NCBI GenBank assembly: GCA_031276035.1 | Contig: JAISNV010000034.1 | Location: 1 to 64,000 of the forward strand | Source of the DNA: Bacteroidales bacterium | GTDB lineage: Bacteria; Bacteroidota; Bacteroidia; Bacteroidales; BM520 | Length of the DNA stretch: 64,000 bases | Direction: 5' to 3' | Part shown: positions 7,852-16,704 of the stretch, in pieces | How the letters are laid out: every line of letters starts with the position of its first letter | Numbering within the stretch: position 1 is the stretch's first letter | Program-made: the position numbers and the translations under genes | The notes under the pieces: model-generated | What the model saw: only the letters and a program-made list of their open reading frames with translations | Told to the model about the DNA's origin: nothing | Database searches by the model: none

Positions 7852-9855
7852 TTATCTGTTTTTAAACTCCTGAAGACCGGAATTTAAGAATTTAACGAAT
7901 TTATCTACATTTAAATCGTAAACATAAGGATCCGCCAGTAAATTACCATCAGTATCAAGTAAAAGATAGAAAGGTTGAGAATTTGCACCAAACTTAGAAG
8001 CTTGATAATAACTCCATTTATTCCCGATAGTCTTTATATTTCTTTTCTTTCCGCCAAATTCAACTGTTGTAACTTCGTCTTCGGGAAGAGGAGTTTTATC
8101 ATCAACATATAAGGCAATTAAAACAAACTCTTCATCTAAAAGTTTTCTAACCTGAGGATCAATCCAAACCGCGGCTTCCATATTTCGACAATTCACACAA
8201 CCATGACCTGTAAAATCTATAAATACGGGTTTGTTAAGAGCTTTCGCACAAGCCAGACCTTCATCATAATCGAAATAACCGTGCAAACCATCGGGCAGAT
8301 GTAGAAAATCACTGAATTTCGGTTTTTCCGCACAGCCGGTAACATTACCGGTAGGAGTTGTTGTTCCGGTACTTACTACAGCAACATTACGAGAATTTTC
8401 CCTGACTATTTTATTTATATCAAAATCTTGAGTGTACATTGGGGGAGCAAAAGCCGAGATTGCTTTAAGAGGTGCGCCCCAAAGTCCGGGAATCATATAA
8501 ACCGCAAAAGCAAGTGAAATCAATGCTAATGAAAACCTTCCCACACCAATAGTTTGTAATTCGCTATCATGTTTAAACCTGATTTTGCCAAGCAAATAAA
8601 ATCCTAATAAAGCAAAAATTACTATCCATAAAGCAAGGAAAGTTTCTCTATCGAGAATTCCCCAATGCATGGTAAGATCTGCCACCGATAAGAATTTGAG
8701 AGCTAACGCAAGCTCCAAGAAACCAAGTACTACTTTTATTGAGTTCATCCAACCGCCGGATTTAGGCATCGAACTGAGCCATGACGGAAATATTGCAAAC
8801 AATGTAAATGGTATCGCCAAGGCAAATGCAAAACCCGTCATTCCCACTAAAGGAGCTAATACACCATTGGTTACGGCTTCAACAAGCAAAGTGCCTATGA
8901 TAGGCCCCGTACAAGAAAAAGAAACGAGCACAAGAGTAAATGCCATAAAGAAAATACCGAAGAATCCCCTGCTGTTTTCCGCTTTGCTATCCATTTTATT
9001 TACCCATTTAGAAGGTAAAGTTATTTCGAAAGCTCCTAAAAATGAGGCGGCAAACACAACTAATAAAAGGAAGAAAGCAACATTAAACCAGGGATTTGTT
9101 GCCAGAGCATTTAAAGCATCGGCACCAAAAATCAAAGTAATGGCAAGTCCTAAAGCAACATAAATAACAATTATGGAAATTCCGTAATAAACGGCGTTTT
9201 TAATTCCCTTTCCTTTTTTCTCTGAAGATTTCAAGAAAAAGCTGATTGTCATCGGAATCATTGGCCAAACACATGGAGTTACAAGAGCAACCAATCCTCC
9301 CACAATTCCCAAAAAGAATATTCTCCATAAAGAAGTTTTTTTTGTGTTTTGATCCGAATCCTCATCAACAGTAGTTTGTGCGGTATTATCACCGGCCGTT
9401 TCAAGAACCGGAATTTCGAATTCGATAATTTCTGGAGGAGTGCATTGTTTATCGTCACAAGACATAAATTCCAAGTAACCTTTAACAACAACTTGTTCAT
9501 TAGTAAGAACTTTAACAGCCTGAACAAAATTTACCTCATCTGAAAAATACTTCAAAACAACTTCAAAATTCGGATCCCATTCTTCTTCGGGTTTCGGTTC
9601 GAAAGTTGTTCCTATAAGTTGGTAATTTGCAGATTCTTCAAAAACAAAAGTTGTCGGAATCGGACCGGCATCTTCGGGGATATCTTGAGAATACAAATGC
9701 CAATGTTTATCAATTGTTGCTTTAAAAATTAAATTGTAGTCAGTATCACTGATTTTTTCTGCTGTAAAGTTCCATTTTACGGGTTCATAAATTTGAGCAA
9801 ATAAATTTGCCGAAATAAAAAGAGCAAAAACAAAAAGTAAGTTTTTAAGTTTCAT
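7852..9855 (-). CDS. dsbD: Thiol:disulfide interchange protein DsbD
   Basis: A 667-residue inner-membrane reductant carrier that passes electrons from cytoplasmic thioredoxin to the periplasm. All three DsbD parts are visible. After a signal peptide (1-20) comes an alpha domain with the cysteine pair C133/C138 (SCDDKQC). Next is a CcdA-like bundle of eight helices (about 178-470) with the two core cysteines in TPCVWPMIP and SFSCTGP. Last is a periplasmic thioredoxin domain with C553 and C556 in the motif CVNC. The length is normal for the Bacteroidota form, and no key cysteine is missing. It lies 102 nt downstream of tilS on the same strand, so readthrough is possible, though it may have its own promoter. 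It would support disulfide repair and cytochrome c maturation. Confidence 0.92.
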   Translation of the reverse strand: MKLKNLLFVFALFISANLFAQIYEPVKWNFTAEKISDTDYNLIFKATIDKHWHLYSQDIPEDAGPIPTTFVFEESANYQLIGTTFEPKPEEEWDPNFEVVLKYFSDEVNFVQAVKVLTNEQVVVKGYLEFMSCDDKQCTPPEIIEFEIPVLETAGDNTAQTTVDEDSDQNTKKTSLWRIFFLGIVGGLVALVTPCVWPMIPMTISFFLKSSEKKGKGIKNAVYYGISIIVIYVALGLAITLIFGADALNALATNPWFNVAFFLLLVVFAASFLGAFEITLPSKWVNKMDSKAENSRGFFGIFFMAFTLVLVSFSCTGPIIGTLLVEAVTNGVLAPLVGMTGFAFALAIPFTLFAIFPSWLSSMPKSGGWMNSIKVVLGFLELALALKFLSVADLTMHWGILDRETFLALWIVIFALLGFYLLGKIRFKHDSELQTIGVGRFSLALISLAFAVYMIPGLWGAPLKAISAFAPPMYTQDFDINKIVRENSRNVAVVSTGTTTPTGNVTGCAEKPKFSDFLHLPDGLHGYFDYDEGLACAKALNKPVFIDFTGHGCVNCRNMEAAVWIDPQVRKLLDEEFVLIALYVDDKTPLPEDEVTTVEFGGKKRNIKTIGNKWSYYQASKFGANSQPFYLLLDTDGNLLADPYVYDLNVDKFVKFLNSGLQEFKNR

Positions 9856-9957
9856 AATAAATTTTAGAATATTATTATTTAATAAAGTTTAACTATTTAG
9901 AATGATTTATCCCGATCAGGCAAAGAAATTTTAAAAGAGATAATGATGTTCAAAGTT

Positions 9958-11439
9958 TTATTTAATTTTTATTATCAAAACCAAAGAAGTCTCATTATCA
10001 ATTTTATATCTATTATCAATTCTATGCCCGATTAACCAAAGAATATCATTTTTTGAAGAACGCAATGCAAAGGTAGTATTTTTTGTGAATTGGTCAAATT
10101 TGTTATCAATAAAGTAGTCACTTAACTTTTTCTTTCGAATCATACCTAAAGGATAGAAATAATCGCCTTCCTTTTTCCGAGTAACATAAAGCGGAAAATC
10201 AATTTTATTATAATCCAAACAAGCTATATTTGAATTATCGGGAATTTCTTTCATAGCCTTCCGAGGAATTATATTAATTTCCAATTTATTCATAAGTTCA
10301 TAAACAATTTCATCTTCGAAAATAATTTCAAAACAGGATTGAAAATCTATATCTGAAAGCTCAAAACTAAAAGCTTTTTTCCAATTTCGACTCCCGGCTT
10401 CATCCTCAATTACCAACTCTTTTTCATTTTCTCCGATTTTATCATCCTTCTTTTTTATTCTTTCTTCTTTCTCCTTAACTAAAAAGTACTCTCTATCAAT
10501 TAAAAGTTCATATCCGTTACTAAAAAACTTTTTCCCGACATTAGTACTACTTTTATTAGCGGCTTTTGCAATATCATCAAGCTGCTTGAAATTAAACCCG
10601 AAATCGTACAAAGCAAAATATAAATATCCGGAAAGTTCTTCGAAAGAAAAATCTTTTGGAATAATAATTTCACAGTAACCTTTCCGATTAATTTCCATCG
10701 GAAAAAAGTTTTTCATCATTCTATTAATAAAAGATTTCGTGTATTTAAACCTGTCGATAGAATTTTGGAGATTTGAAATAAAATCTGGAGAGATTTTCTC
10801 AAACTCAGGAATAATATTATGACGAATTTTATTTCTCAGGTAATTATCCGTTTCATTTGTTGAATCAAGAATATAATCATCTGTGGCAATATATTGCACA
10901 ATTTCTTCTCTTGTAGCAAACATCAACGGACGAATAATCTGACAATCAGAAACTTTTTTATTTGATGATTTTTTATTAAGATTTCTGATAAGTGGAATTC
11001 CGCAAATACCGTTTAATCCCGTATTGCGAATAATATTGATAAAGAAAGTTTCTGCCTGATCATTTAAATGATGTGCTGTTGCAATTTTTGTAAAAGATTG
11101 TTTCTCACAAAGTTCTTCGTACCATTTATATCGCAATTCTCTTGCAGCCATTTCAACGGAAACATTATTATCCACCGCAAACTCTTCAGTATCAAAATGT
11201 TTAATAAAAAGTTTAATTTTATGCTTTTTACATAATTCCGTAACAAAGATTTCATCTCTATTCGATTCTTCGCCGCGTAAATGATAATTGCAATGAGCAG
11301 CATCAAAAGAGATTTTTGCTTCCGACAATAATTTGAATAATGCCACCGAATCAATGCCGCCACTAAGAGAAAGTAACAATTTATCTTTCTTTTCAAGCAG
11401 GAAATTTTCACTTATAAATTCCAGAAACTTTTCGAGCAT
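9958..11439 (-). CDS. tilS: tRNA(Ile)-lysidine synthase TilS
   Basis: A 493-residue cytoplasmic PP-loop ATPase that attaches lysine to C34 of the tRNA-Ile with anticodon CAU, so that it reads AUA codons. The PP-loop SGGIDS is at residues 26-31, followed by the family motifs HCNYHLRGEES and ATAHHLNDQAET. A C-terminal TilS domain with KKLSDYFID and an arginine/lysine-rich tail ends the protein. A charged, low-complexity segment of about 30 residues (rich in Lys, Glu and Asp, near 338-370) is inserted before the C-terminal domain and makes the protein slightly long. Its ATG directly abuts the TAA of the nagB gene, so the two are translationally coupled. Confidence 0.93.
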   Translation of the reverse strand: MLEKFLEFISENFLLEKKDKLLLSLSGGIDSVALFKLLSEAKISFDAAHCNYHLRGEESNRDEIFVTELCKKHKIKLFIKHFDTEEFAVDNNVSVEMAARELRYKWYEELCEKQSFTKIATAHHLNDQAETFFINIIRNTGLNGICGIPLIRNLNKKSSNKKVSDCQIIRPLMFATREEIVQYIATDDYILDSTNETDNYLRNKIRHNIIPEFEKISPDFISNLQNSIDRFKYTKSFINRMMKNFFPMEINRKGYCEIIIPKDFSFEELSGYLYFALYDFGFNFKQLDDIAKAANKSSTNVGKKFFSNGYELLIDREYFLVKEKEERIKKKDDKIGENEKELVIEDEAGSRNWKKAFSFELSDIDFQSCFEIIFEDEIVYELMNKLEINIIPRKAMKEIPDNSNIACLDYNKIDFPLYVTRKKEGDYFYPLGMIRKKKLSDYFIDNKFDQFTKNTTFALRSSKNDILWLIGHRIDNRYKIDNETSLVLIIKIK

Positions 11440-13344
11440 TTACTTAATAAATTTATATCTAACAAATAATTCCATTGCCTGATATTCGGCAAAGCCTATC
11501 TTATCATACAGCAAAGCAGTCTGATGATTTCTTTCTTCTGCCCGTTGCCAGAATTCTCTGCTGTCGGAACCGGGAAAGGGCATCACATCCTTTTGAGTTT
11601 GATGTTTGAAAATTGCTTTTCGTTTAACTGTAACTTCATCCGGGCTCAGAGGAACCGCCATATCAACCTCGTACAGTTGCCATTCTTGCCATGCACCGCG
11701 ATACATCCATAAGTAACAATCTTTCAACCATTTCTCATCTTTAATATTTTCAATAGATTTAATAATTGCATCAAAACAAATCTTATGAGTTCCGTGAGGA
11801 TCCGCCAAATCACCGGCAGCATATATCTGATGAGGTTTTACTTTTTGCAGCAAATCAGTTATTAAGTCGATATCCGTTTCGCTCAAAGCAAATTTTTCTT
11901 CCGTTCCCGATTCATAAAAGGGCATTTGAAGAAAATGAATATTATTTTCAGGAATGCCAATAAATCTACAAGCAGAAATAGCTTCACTTCTTCTAATCAT
12001 TCCTTTCAAGAATGCGACATTCCGAGAATCGCTCTGGCCGGGTTTCTTTGTCCGGATATCCTTCAACACTGAAGCAATCATATCAAGCGATTTTTTGTCA
12101 AGATTAAGTTTGTTCTCAGAGTTTTGGATAAAATCAATATACTTGAGAAGGTCGTCATCGAAAACGGCAAGATTTCCGGAAGTTTGATATGCAACATGCA
12201 CGTTATGACCTTGATTTACCAATCTTGCAAGAGTTCCGCCCATGGAAATCACGTCATCATCGGGATGCGGACTAAACACGATAATTCTTTTTGGGAAGGG
12301 ATGAGCCCTTTCCGGACGTTGAGAATCATCGGCATTAGGTTTTCCGCCAGGCCATCCGGTAATGGTATGCTGCAAGAGATTAAACATCTTAATATTGAGA
12401 TCATAAGCGGAATTAAACATATTTAAAAGTTGTGACATTCCGTTATTGATATAATCATGATCGGTAAGTTTCAAAATAGATTTATCCGATTTAAGGCAAA
12501 GCCAAACAACCGCTTTGCGAATAAGTTGATTGTTCCATTTACAGTCTTCGAAGAGCCAAGGTAAATTAACGCGGGACAATTCCGAAGCCGACTCTTTATC
12601 CAAGAAAAATTCCACATTGTCATGGCGTTGCAGAAAAGTTGCCGGAACAAAATCACACATTTCACCTTCAATTGTTTGCCTAATAATATCCGCTTTATTT
12701 TGTCCCCAAGCAAGTAATATAATCTTTTTTGCTTTCAGAATAGTTCCTATTCCCATCGTAATTGCATGATTTGGAACATTATCAATCCCGTTGAAAGCTT
12801 GAGAAGCATCTGTTTTTGTAATAATATCCAAAGTAATTTTTCTTGTTTTCGAGAAGATCTGACTACCGGGTTCGTTAAATCCGATATGTCCCGTACGACC
12901 GATTCCGAGAATTTGAAGATCAAGTCCGCCGGCTTCTTCAATGTCTTTTTCGTATTTCAAACAAAAATCATTAACTTCATCGGGTTTCAAAGTGCCGTCG
13001 GGAATATGAATATTAGACTTTTTAATATCAATATGATCAAACAAATGATGATTCATAAAGTACACGTAGCTGTTCGGATCTTCCGGCTGCATGGGTAAAT
13101 ATTCATCAAGATTAAAAGTTATAACATTTCTAAAACTTAATCCTTCCTCTTTGTGCATTCGCACCAACTCTTTATAAACTTTAACCGGAGAAATACCGGT
13201 GGCCAATCCAAGTACAGCATTTTTATTCTCGGAAGTTTTTTTCTTAATAAGTTCAGCTATTTCTTTAGCTACAGATTTTGACGCTTCAAGTTTACTATCA
13301 CAGATAGTAAATGGAATTTTTTCGATAGAATAATTGTAATTCAT
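11440..13344 (-). CDS. nagB: Long-form glucosamine-6-phosphate deaminase with C-terminal PIG-L deacetylase-like domain
   Basis: A 634-residue two-domain protein. Residues 1-270 are a NagB (glucosamine-6-phosphate isomerase/deaminase) domain with NLDEYLPM at 79-86 and GRTGHIGFNEP at 149-159. Residues about 340-600 form a PIG-L/LmbE-type metal-dependent deacetylase domain with the zinc motif PHPDDD near 350. This fusion is typical of Bacteroidota. In E. coli NagB the catalytic loop reads NDGH, where D141 supports H143; here the equivalent is RTGH, with Thr151 instead of Asp, while D80, H153 and E158 are kept. Classical deaminase activity is therefore likely but not certain, and the domain may act on a related amino sugar. 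By architecture it may combine deacetylation and deamination of amino sugars. It leads the nagB-tilS unit. Confidence 0.85.
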   Translation of the reverse strand: MNYNYSIEKIPFTICDSKLEASKSVAKEIAELIKKKTSENKNAVLGLATGISPVKVYKELVRMHKEEGLSFRNVITFNLDEYLPMQPEDPNSYVYFMNHHLFDHIDIKKSNIHIPDGTLKPDEVNDFCLKYEKDIEEAGGLDLQILGIGRTGHIGFNEPGSQIFSKTRKITLDIITKTDASQAFNGIDNVPNHAITMGIGTILKAKKIILLAWGQNKADIIRQTIEGEMCDFVPATFLQRHDNVEFFLDKESASELSRVNLPWLFEDCKWNNQLIRKAVVWLCLKSDKSILKLTDHDYINNGMSQLLNMFNSAYDLNIKMFNLLQHTITGWPGGKPNADDSQRPERAHPFPKRIIVFSPHPDDDVISMGGTLARLVNQGHNVHVAYQTSGNLAVFDDDLLKYIDFIQNSENKLNLDKKSLDMIASVLKDIRTKKPGQSDSRNVAFLKGMIRRSEAISACRFIGIPENNIHFLQMPFYESGTEEKFALSETDIDLITDLLQKVKPHQIYAAGDLADPHGTHKICFDAIIKSIENIKDEKWLKDCYLWMYRGAWQEWQLYEVDMAVPLSPDEVTVKRKAIFKHQTQKDVMPFPGSDSREFWQRAEERNHQTALLYDKIGFAEYQAMELFVRYKFIK

Positions 13345-13534
13345 AATACTCTTTTTACATATTCCTAATTTTTTAAAATCTTATCCGTTGTTTTGCTTTT
13401 GTTGATTCGTCAATCAAATTATCCGAATTAACGTGTTTGTGCATAAGTTTGTCTTCGATTTTATCAATAAAGAAATTTAAATACTCTTGTGTTATCCGTT
13501 TTTATCGTCATAATAATCTATTTTAATTTTATCA

Positions 13535-13565
13535 TGCAAAGATAGAAATAATTTGATGATGTGAT
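13535..13565 (-). promoter_or_regulatory. nagB promoter, arm of a mirrored promoter pair
   Basis: On the minus strand the 19-mer ATCACATCATCAAATTATT is followed by two bases and the Bacteroidota -7 box TATCTTTG (13544-13537). It predicts a transcript starting near 13530 and a leader of about 185 nt before nagB. The same 19-mer and box recur in mirror orientation at 13807-13837. Confidence 0.55.
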
Positions 13566-13806
13566 GATTGTATAAAATCAATAAAGTAAATACTAAATAT
13601 AATTTATTTTTTAATCAACTATTTTCATAGATATTATAATATGATTTTAAGAATTATAGTATTTATTATCAGTTGTATGATTTAATTTTTTCATATAATT
13701 TACTATCTATTATTACGGTTAACAACAATTTATGAGATTCTCCACTTAAAAAATGATAAAAATCTTTTCGGTTTTCAGGCTTTAACAATCATTAAATCTT
13801 CAAATT

Positions 13807-13837
13807 ATCACATCATCAAATTATTCTTATCTTTGCA
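13807..13837 (+). promoter_or_regulatory. TPR-rsmA promoter, arm of a mirrored promoter pair
   Basis: The 19-mer ATCACATCATCAAATTATT, two bases, then the -7 box TATCTTTG at 13828-13835. The start codon lies only 15 nt beyond the box, so the leader would be about 8-10 nt and without a ribosome binding site. The arrangement is identical, apart from the two spacer bases, to the nagB promoter facing the other way. Confidence 0.55.
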
Positions 13838-13849
13838 AAAATTTTTTTT

Positions 13850-15784
13850 ATGCGAAAGCTTTGGCTGACATTGATTTTAGCGATTTGTTGTATTTCCTTT
13901 GTTTTAGCACAAGGGCAGGATATATTGAGGCCTTCGGAAATTTATGCTCCGTTGGGAAGTACGCCGGCTCCCAAACCGCAAGTTGATGAAAAATCATTGG
14001 CATATCAATATTACTCTAACAGAGAATTCGATAAATCTGCGGCCTTATTCGAATCTTTCTATGAAAAAAGTAATAGTTATAATGATTATAGATATTTATT
14101 TTTTTCATATATAGGAATGAAGGAATACGATAAAGCAGAGAAATTGGTAAAAAGACAACAAAAGCAAGATAGAAGTAATGCCGAACGGTATTATGTTGAT
14201 CTCGGATATATACAAATCTCGCTCGGAAATCAGAAAAACGGTATAAAACTGTATGATGAGGCAATTTCCAAGATGAAAGCAAATGAACAAAGTATCAGAT
14301 CTATAGCTAATTCTTTTATAGGACTTCGTGAAACCCAATATGCCGTTACGGCTTATAGTAAAGGAAGAGAAATTTTAAATAATCCTGTTTTGTTTTCCAA
14401 TGAGTTAGCTAATATTTATTATTCCCGCCATGATTATATAAAAATGGTTGAGGAATATTTGAATTATATCGAACTTCAACCTAAGCAATTACAATATGTT
14501 TACGGAAGATTCCAAGACTATATGTCTAAAGATCCCGAAGATGAAGTTGCCAATGCTTTAAAAAATGTTTTATTATCAAAAGCTCAAAAAGAAAAAGAAG
14601 GAACTTTCTACAGTGAAATGTCTTTATGGTTTTTTATTCAAATTAAGGAATTCGATTTAGCTTATAATCAGGCTGTTTCTATCGATAAAAAAGGTGATAA
14701 AGAAGGAACCATTTTAATTGAACTCGCCTCTATTTGCCTGGAAAACAATGTTTATGATACAGCTATCAAATGTTATAAATATCTGCTTAACAATTACAAA
14801 AATCATCCGATAGAATTAGAAGCGGAAATTGGTTTGCTTAATGCCGAATACAAACAATTTACGAGTAAAATTGATATTGATAATAATAAAGTTAATGAGT
14901 TGGATAAATTATTCTCCGCGGTACTTGAAAAAACCGGAATTAATATGGATGTTCTGGATGTATTATTGAGTTATGCTGAGTTTAAGGCTTATTATCAAAG
15001 AGATTATGACAGTGCTATTCAGCTGATTGAACCACTTTTAAATACCGGAAGACCTAAAGCAAAAGATATTGCAAAAATTAAAATCTCTTTAGGAGACATT
15101 TATTTACTGTCAGGAGATCAATGGGAAGCAACTTTGTTATATTCTCAAGTTGAGAAACAGATGAAAGACGACCCGCTCGGGCATGAGGCAAAGTTTAAAA
15201 ATGCCGAACTCTTTTATTATCTGGGAGAGTTTAATTGGGCTGAAACAAAATTGGATATTTTGAAATCTTCTACCGGAAAATTAATTGCAAATGATGCCAT
15301 GCGATTGAGCTTATTTATTAAGGATAATAAAGATGATGATTCCGTTTCGATGGCATTGTCTTATTTCGCAAAAGCCGATCTGGCTTTTTTCAGAAGAGAG
15401 AAAAGAGAAGCTTTGCTTTACCTGGATTCCGCTGCAAATGTTAACGCATGGAGTCCTATTGAAGACGATGTGCTTTACAAAAAAGCCGAAATCTATTTAT
15501 CCATGAACGATTATAAAACCGCCGATAGTCTATTGGCTTTAATAGGAAAAAAATATCAATATGAAATTATTGCAGACGAAGCTTTATATCTGCGTGCGTT
15601 TATCAACGATAAATTTATAAACCGAAAAGAGTTTGCAAAAGAGCTTTATCAAGATTTATTTTTAAGTTATCCTGAAAGTGTTTATGCTATTGCGGCTCGT
15701 AACAGATTCAGAGAATTACGCGGTGATATTGAAAATAAATATGATCCTGTATATTTGTTTTTCAATGAAATTCCTTTTAATTAG
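13850..15784 (+). CDS. Secreted/periplasmic tetratricopeptide repeat protein
   Basis: A 644-residue protein with a signal peptide (about residues 1-20, ending LAQGQ). The rest is almost entirely alpha-helical, with degenerate tetratricopeptide repeats: helical pairs with the A/Y/G spacing of TPRs recur from about residue 45 to the C-terminus, for example EYDKAEKL, SLGNQKNGIKLYDEA and NNVYDTAIKCYKYLLNN. No enzyme domain is visible. Such proteins usually act as scaffolds for protein complexes in the periplasm or at the outer membrane, but the partner here is unknown. The gene lies 6 nt upstream of rsmA and shares its transcript. A similar TPR-rsmA pairing is often seen in related genomes, though I infer no functional link. 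Confidence 0.8.
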   Translation: MRKLWLTLILAICCISFVLAQGQDILRPSEIYAPLGSTPAPKPQVDEKSLAYQYYSNREFDKSAALFESFYEKSNSYNDYRYLFFSYIGMKEYDKAEKLVKRQQKQDRSNAERYYVDLGYIQISLGNQKNGIKLYDEAISKMKANEQSIRSIANSFIGLRETQYAVTAYSKGREILNNPVLFSNELANIYYSRHDYIKMVEEYLNYIELQPKQLQYVYGRFQDYMSKDPEDEVANALKNVLLSKAQKEKEGTFYSEMSLWFFIQIKEFDLAYNQAVSIDKKGDKEGTILIELASICLENNVYDTAIKCYKYLLNNYKNHPIELEAEIGLLNAEYKQFTSKIDIDNNKVNELDKLFSAVLEKTGINMDVLDVLLSYAEFKAYYQRDYDSAIQLIEPLLNTGRPKAKDIAKIKISLGDIYLLSGDQWEATLLYSQVEKQMKDDPLGHEAKFKNAELFYYLGEFNWAETKLDILKSSTGKLIANDAMRLSLFIKDNKDDDSVSMALSYFAKADLAFFRREKREALLYLDSAANVNAWSPIEDDVLYKKAEIYLSMNDYKTADSLLALIGKKYQYEIIADEALYLRAFINDKFINRKEFAKELYQDLFLSYPESVYAIAARNRFRELRGDIENKYDPVYLFFNEIPFN

Positions 15785-15790
15785 TATTTT

Positions 15791-16594
15791 GTGAAAACAG
15801 TTTATCCAAAAAAACATTTAGGTCAACATTTTTTAATCGACAATAATATTGCCGAAAGAATTTGCAATTCTCTTTCCGAAGAAAACAAAAACATTATAGA
15901 AATTGGTCCGGGAAAAGGCATACTTACTAAGTTTATGCTTCCAAAAGAAATCAATTTTAAAGCTATAGACATTGATAAAGAATCTATTGAATATTTACAA
16001 GAACAATACCCTGAATATAAAGACCGGTTTATCTTGGGGGACTTTCTTAAGATGGATTTAAATGAGATGTTTGGCCTCGGGTCCCCTGTTTCGGAATCCG
16101 AATCAGAAACCGATATTCCTTCTCTTCAATTTCAACTTTTAGGTAATTTCCCTTACAATATTTCCTCTCAAATTCTCTTTAAAGTTTTAGATTACAAAGA
16201 TAATATAGATTGCGTTGTAGGGATGTTTCAGAAAGAAGTTGCTCAAAGGATAATTTCTCCGCCCGGAAATAAGAGCTACGGAATTTTAAGTGTGTTGATA
16301 CAAGCTTGGTACGACTGCGAATATTTATTTACCGTAAACGAAGGTTCGTTTTTTCCGGCACCTAAAGTCAAGTCAGGAGTAATACGATTGAAAAGAAATA
16401 GTAATACTGATTTAGGCGTTGATGAAAAACTATTCAAAAATGTTGTAAAAACAGCATTTAACCAAAGGAGAAAAACTTTACATAATTCACTGAAGCCATT
16501 TCGATTTACAGAGGAAACGGAAATAATGCAAAAACGGCCTGAACAATTGTCATATCTCGAGTTTGTGGAAATAACCAAAAAAGTAATTGTTTAG
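15791..16594 (+). CDS. rsmA: 16S rRNA (adenine(1518)-N6/adenine(1519)-N6)-dimethyltransferase
   Basis: A 267-residue SAM-dependent methyltransferase (RsmA, also KsgA) that dimethylates the two adjacent adenines in helix 45 of 16S rRNA during ribosome assembly. The N-terminal motif KKHLGQHFL, the SAM loop EIGPGKGILT (residues 37-46) and the catalytic NFPY at 119-122 are all present, as is the C-terminal FNQRRKTLHNSL block. A serine- and glutamate-rich insertion (about residues 95-111, including SESESE) sits just before NFPY, where homologues have a short loop. The start codon is GTG, supported by immediate homology to MKTVYPKKHLGQ and by the 6-nt gap to the TPR gene. Confidence 0.94.
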   Translation: MKTVYPKKHLGQHFLIDNNIAERICNSLSEENKNIIEIGPGKGILTKFMLPKEINFKAIDIDKESIEYLQEQYPEYKDRFILGDFLKMDLNEMFGLGSPVSESESETDIPSLQFQLLGNFPYNISSQILFKVLDYKDNIDCVVGMFQKEVAQRIISPPGNKSYGILSVLIQAWYDCEYLFTVNEGSFFPAPKVKSGVIRLKRNSNTDLGVDEKLFKNVVKTAFNQRRKTLHNSLKPFRFTEETEIMQKRPEQLSYLEFVEITKKVIV

Positions 16595-16704
16595 TTAAAA
16601 GTTAATTGCGGAAATAAAAATGACATTTTATTTTACGAACGCAATATCCGAAAATTCTTTGTGCATTTAAATAATATACTTTCTTTACACAATTTGTTTA
16701 TTAC

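Larger units (their letters stand above)
13345..13849. other. Divergent intergenic region, nagB / TPR gene
   Basis: 505 bp without a convincing gene. It holds the promoter of the nagB unit (13535-13565, minus), the promoter of the TPR-rsmA unit (13807-13837, plus) and a nagB leader of about 185 nt. Inside that leader an open frame on the minus strand runs from 13501 to 13373, with its only ATG at 13444 (23 codons). The 240 bp between the two promoters are AT-rich and show nothing recognisable. Confidence 0.6.

Noticed and set aside
8669-9163. 164-codon plus-strand frame opposite dsbD
   Set aside because: It lies entirely within the antisense of the dsbD membrane domain and has no start context or homologous features.
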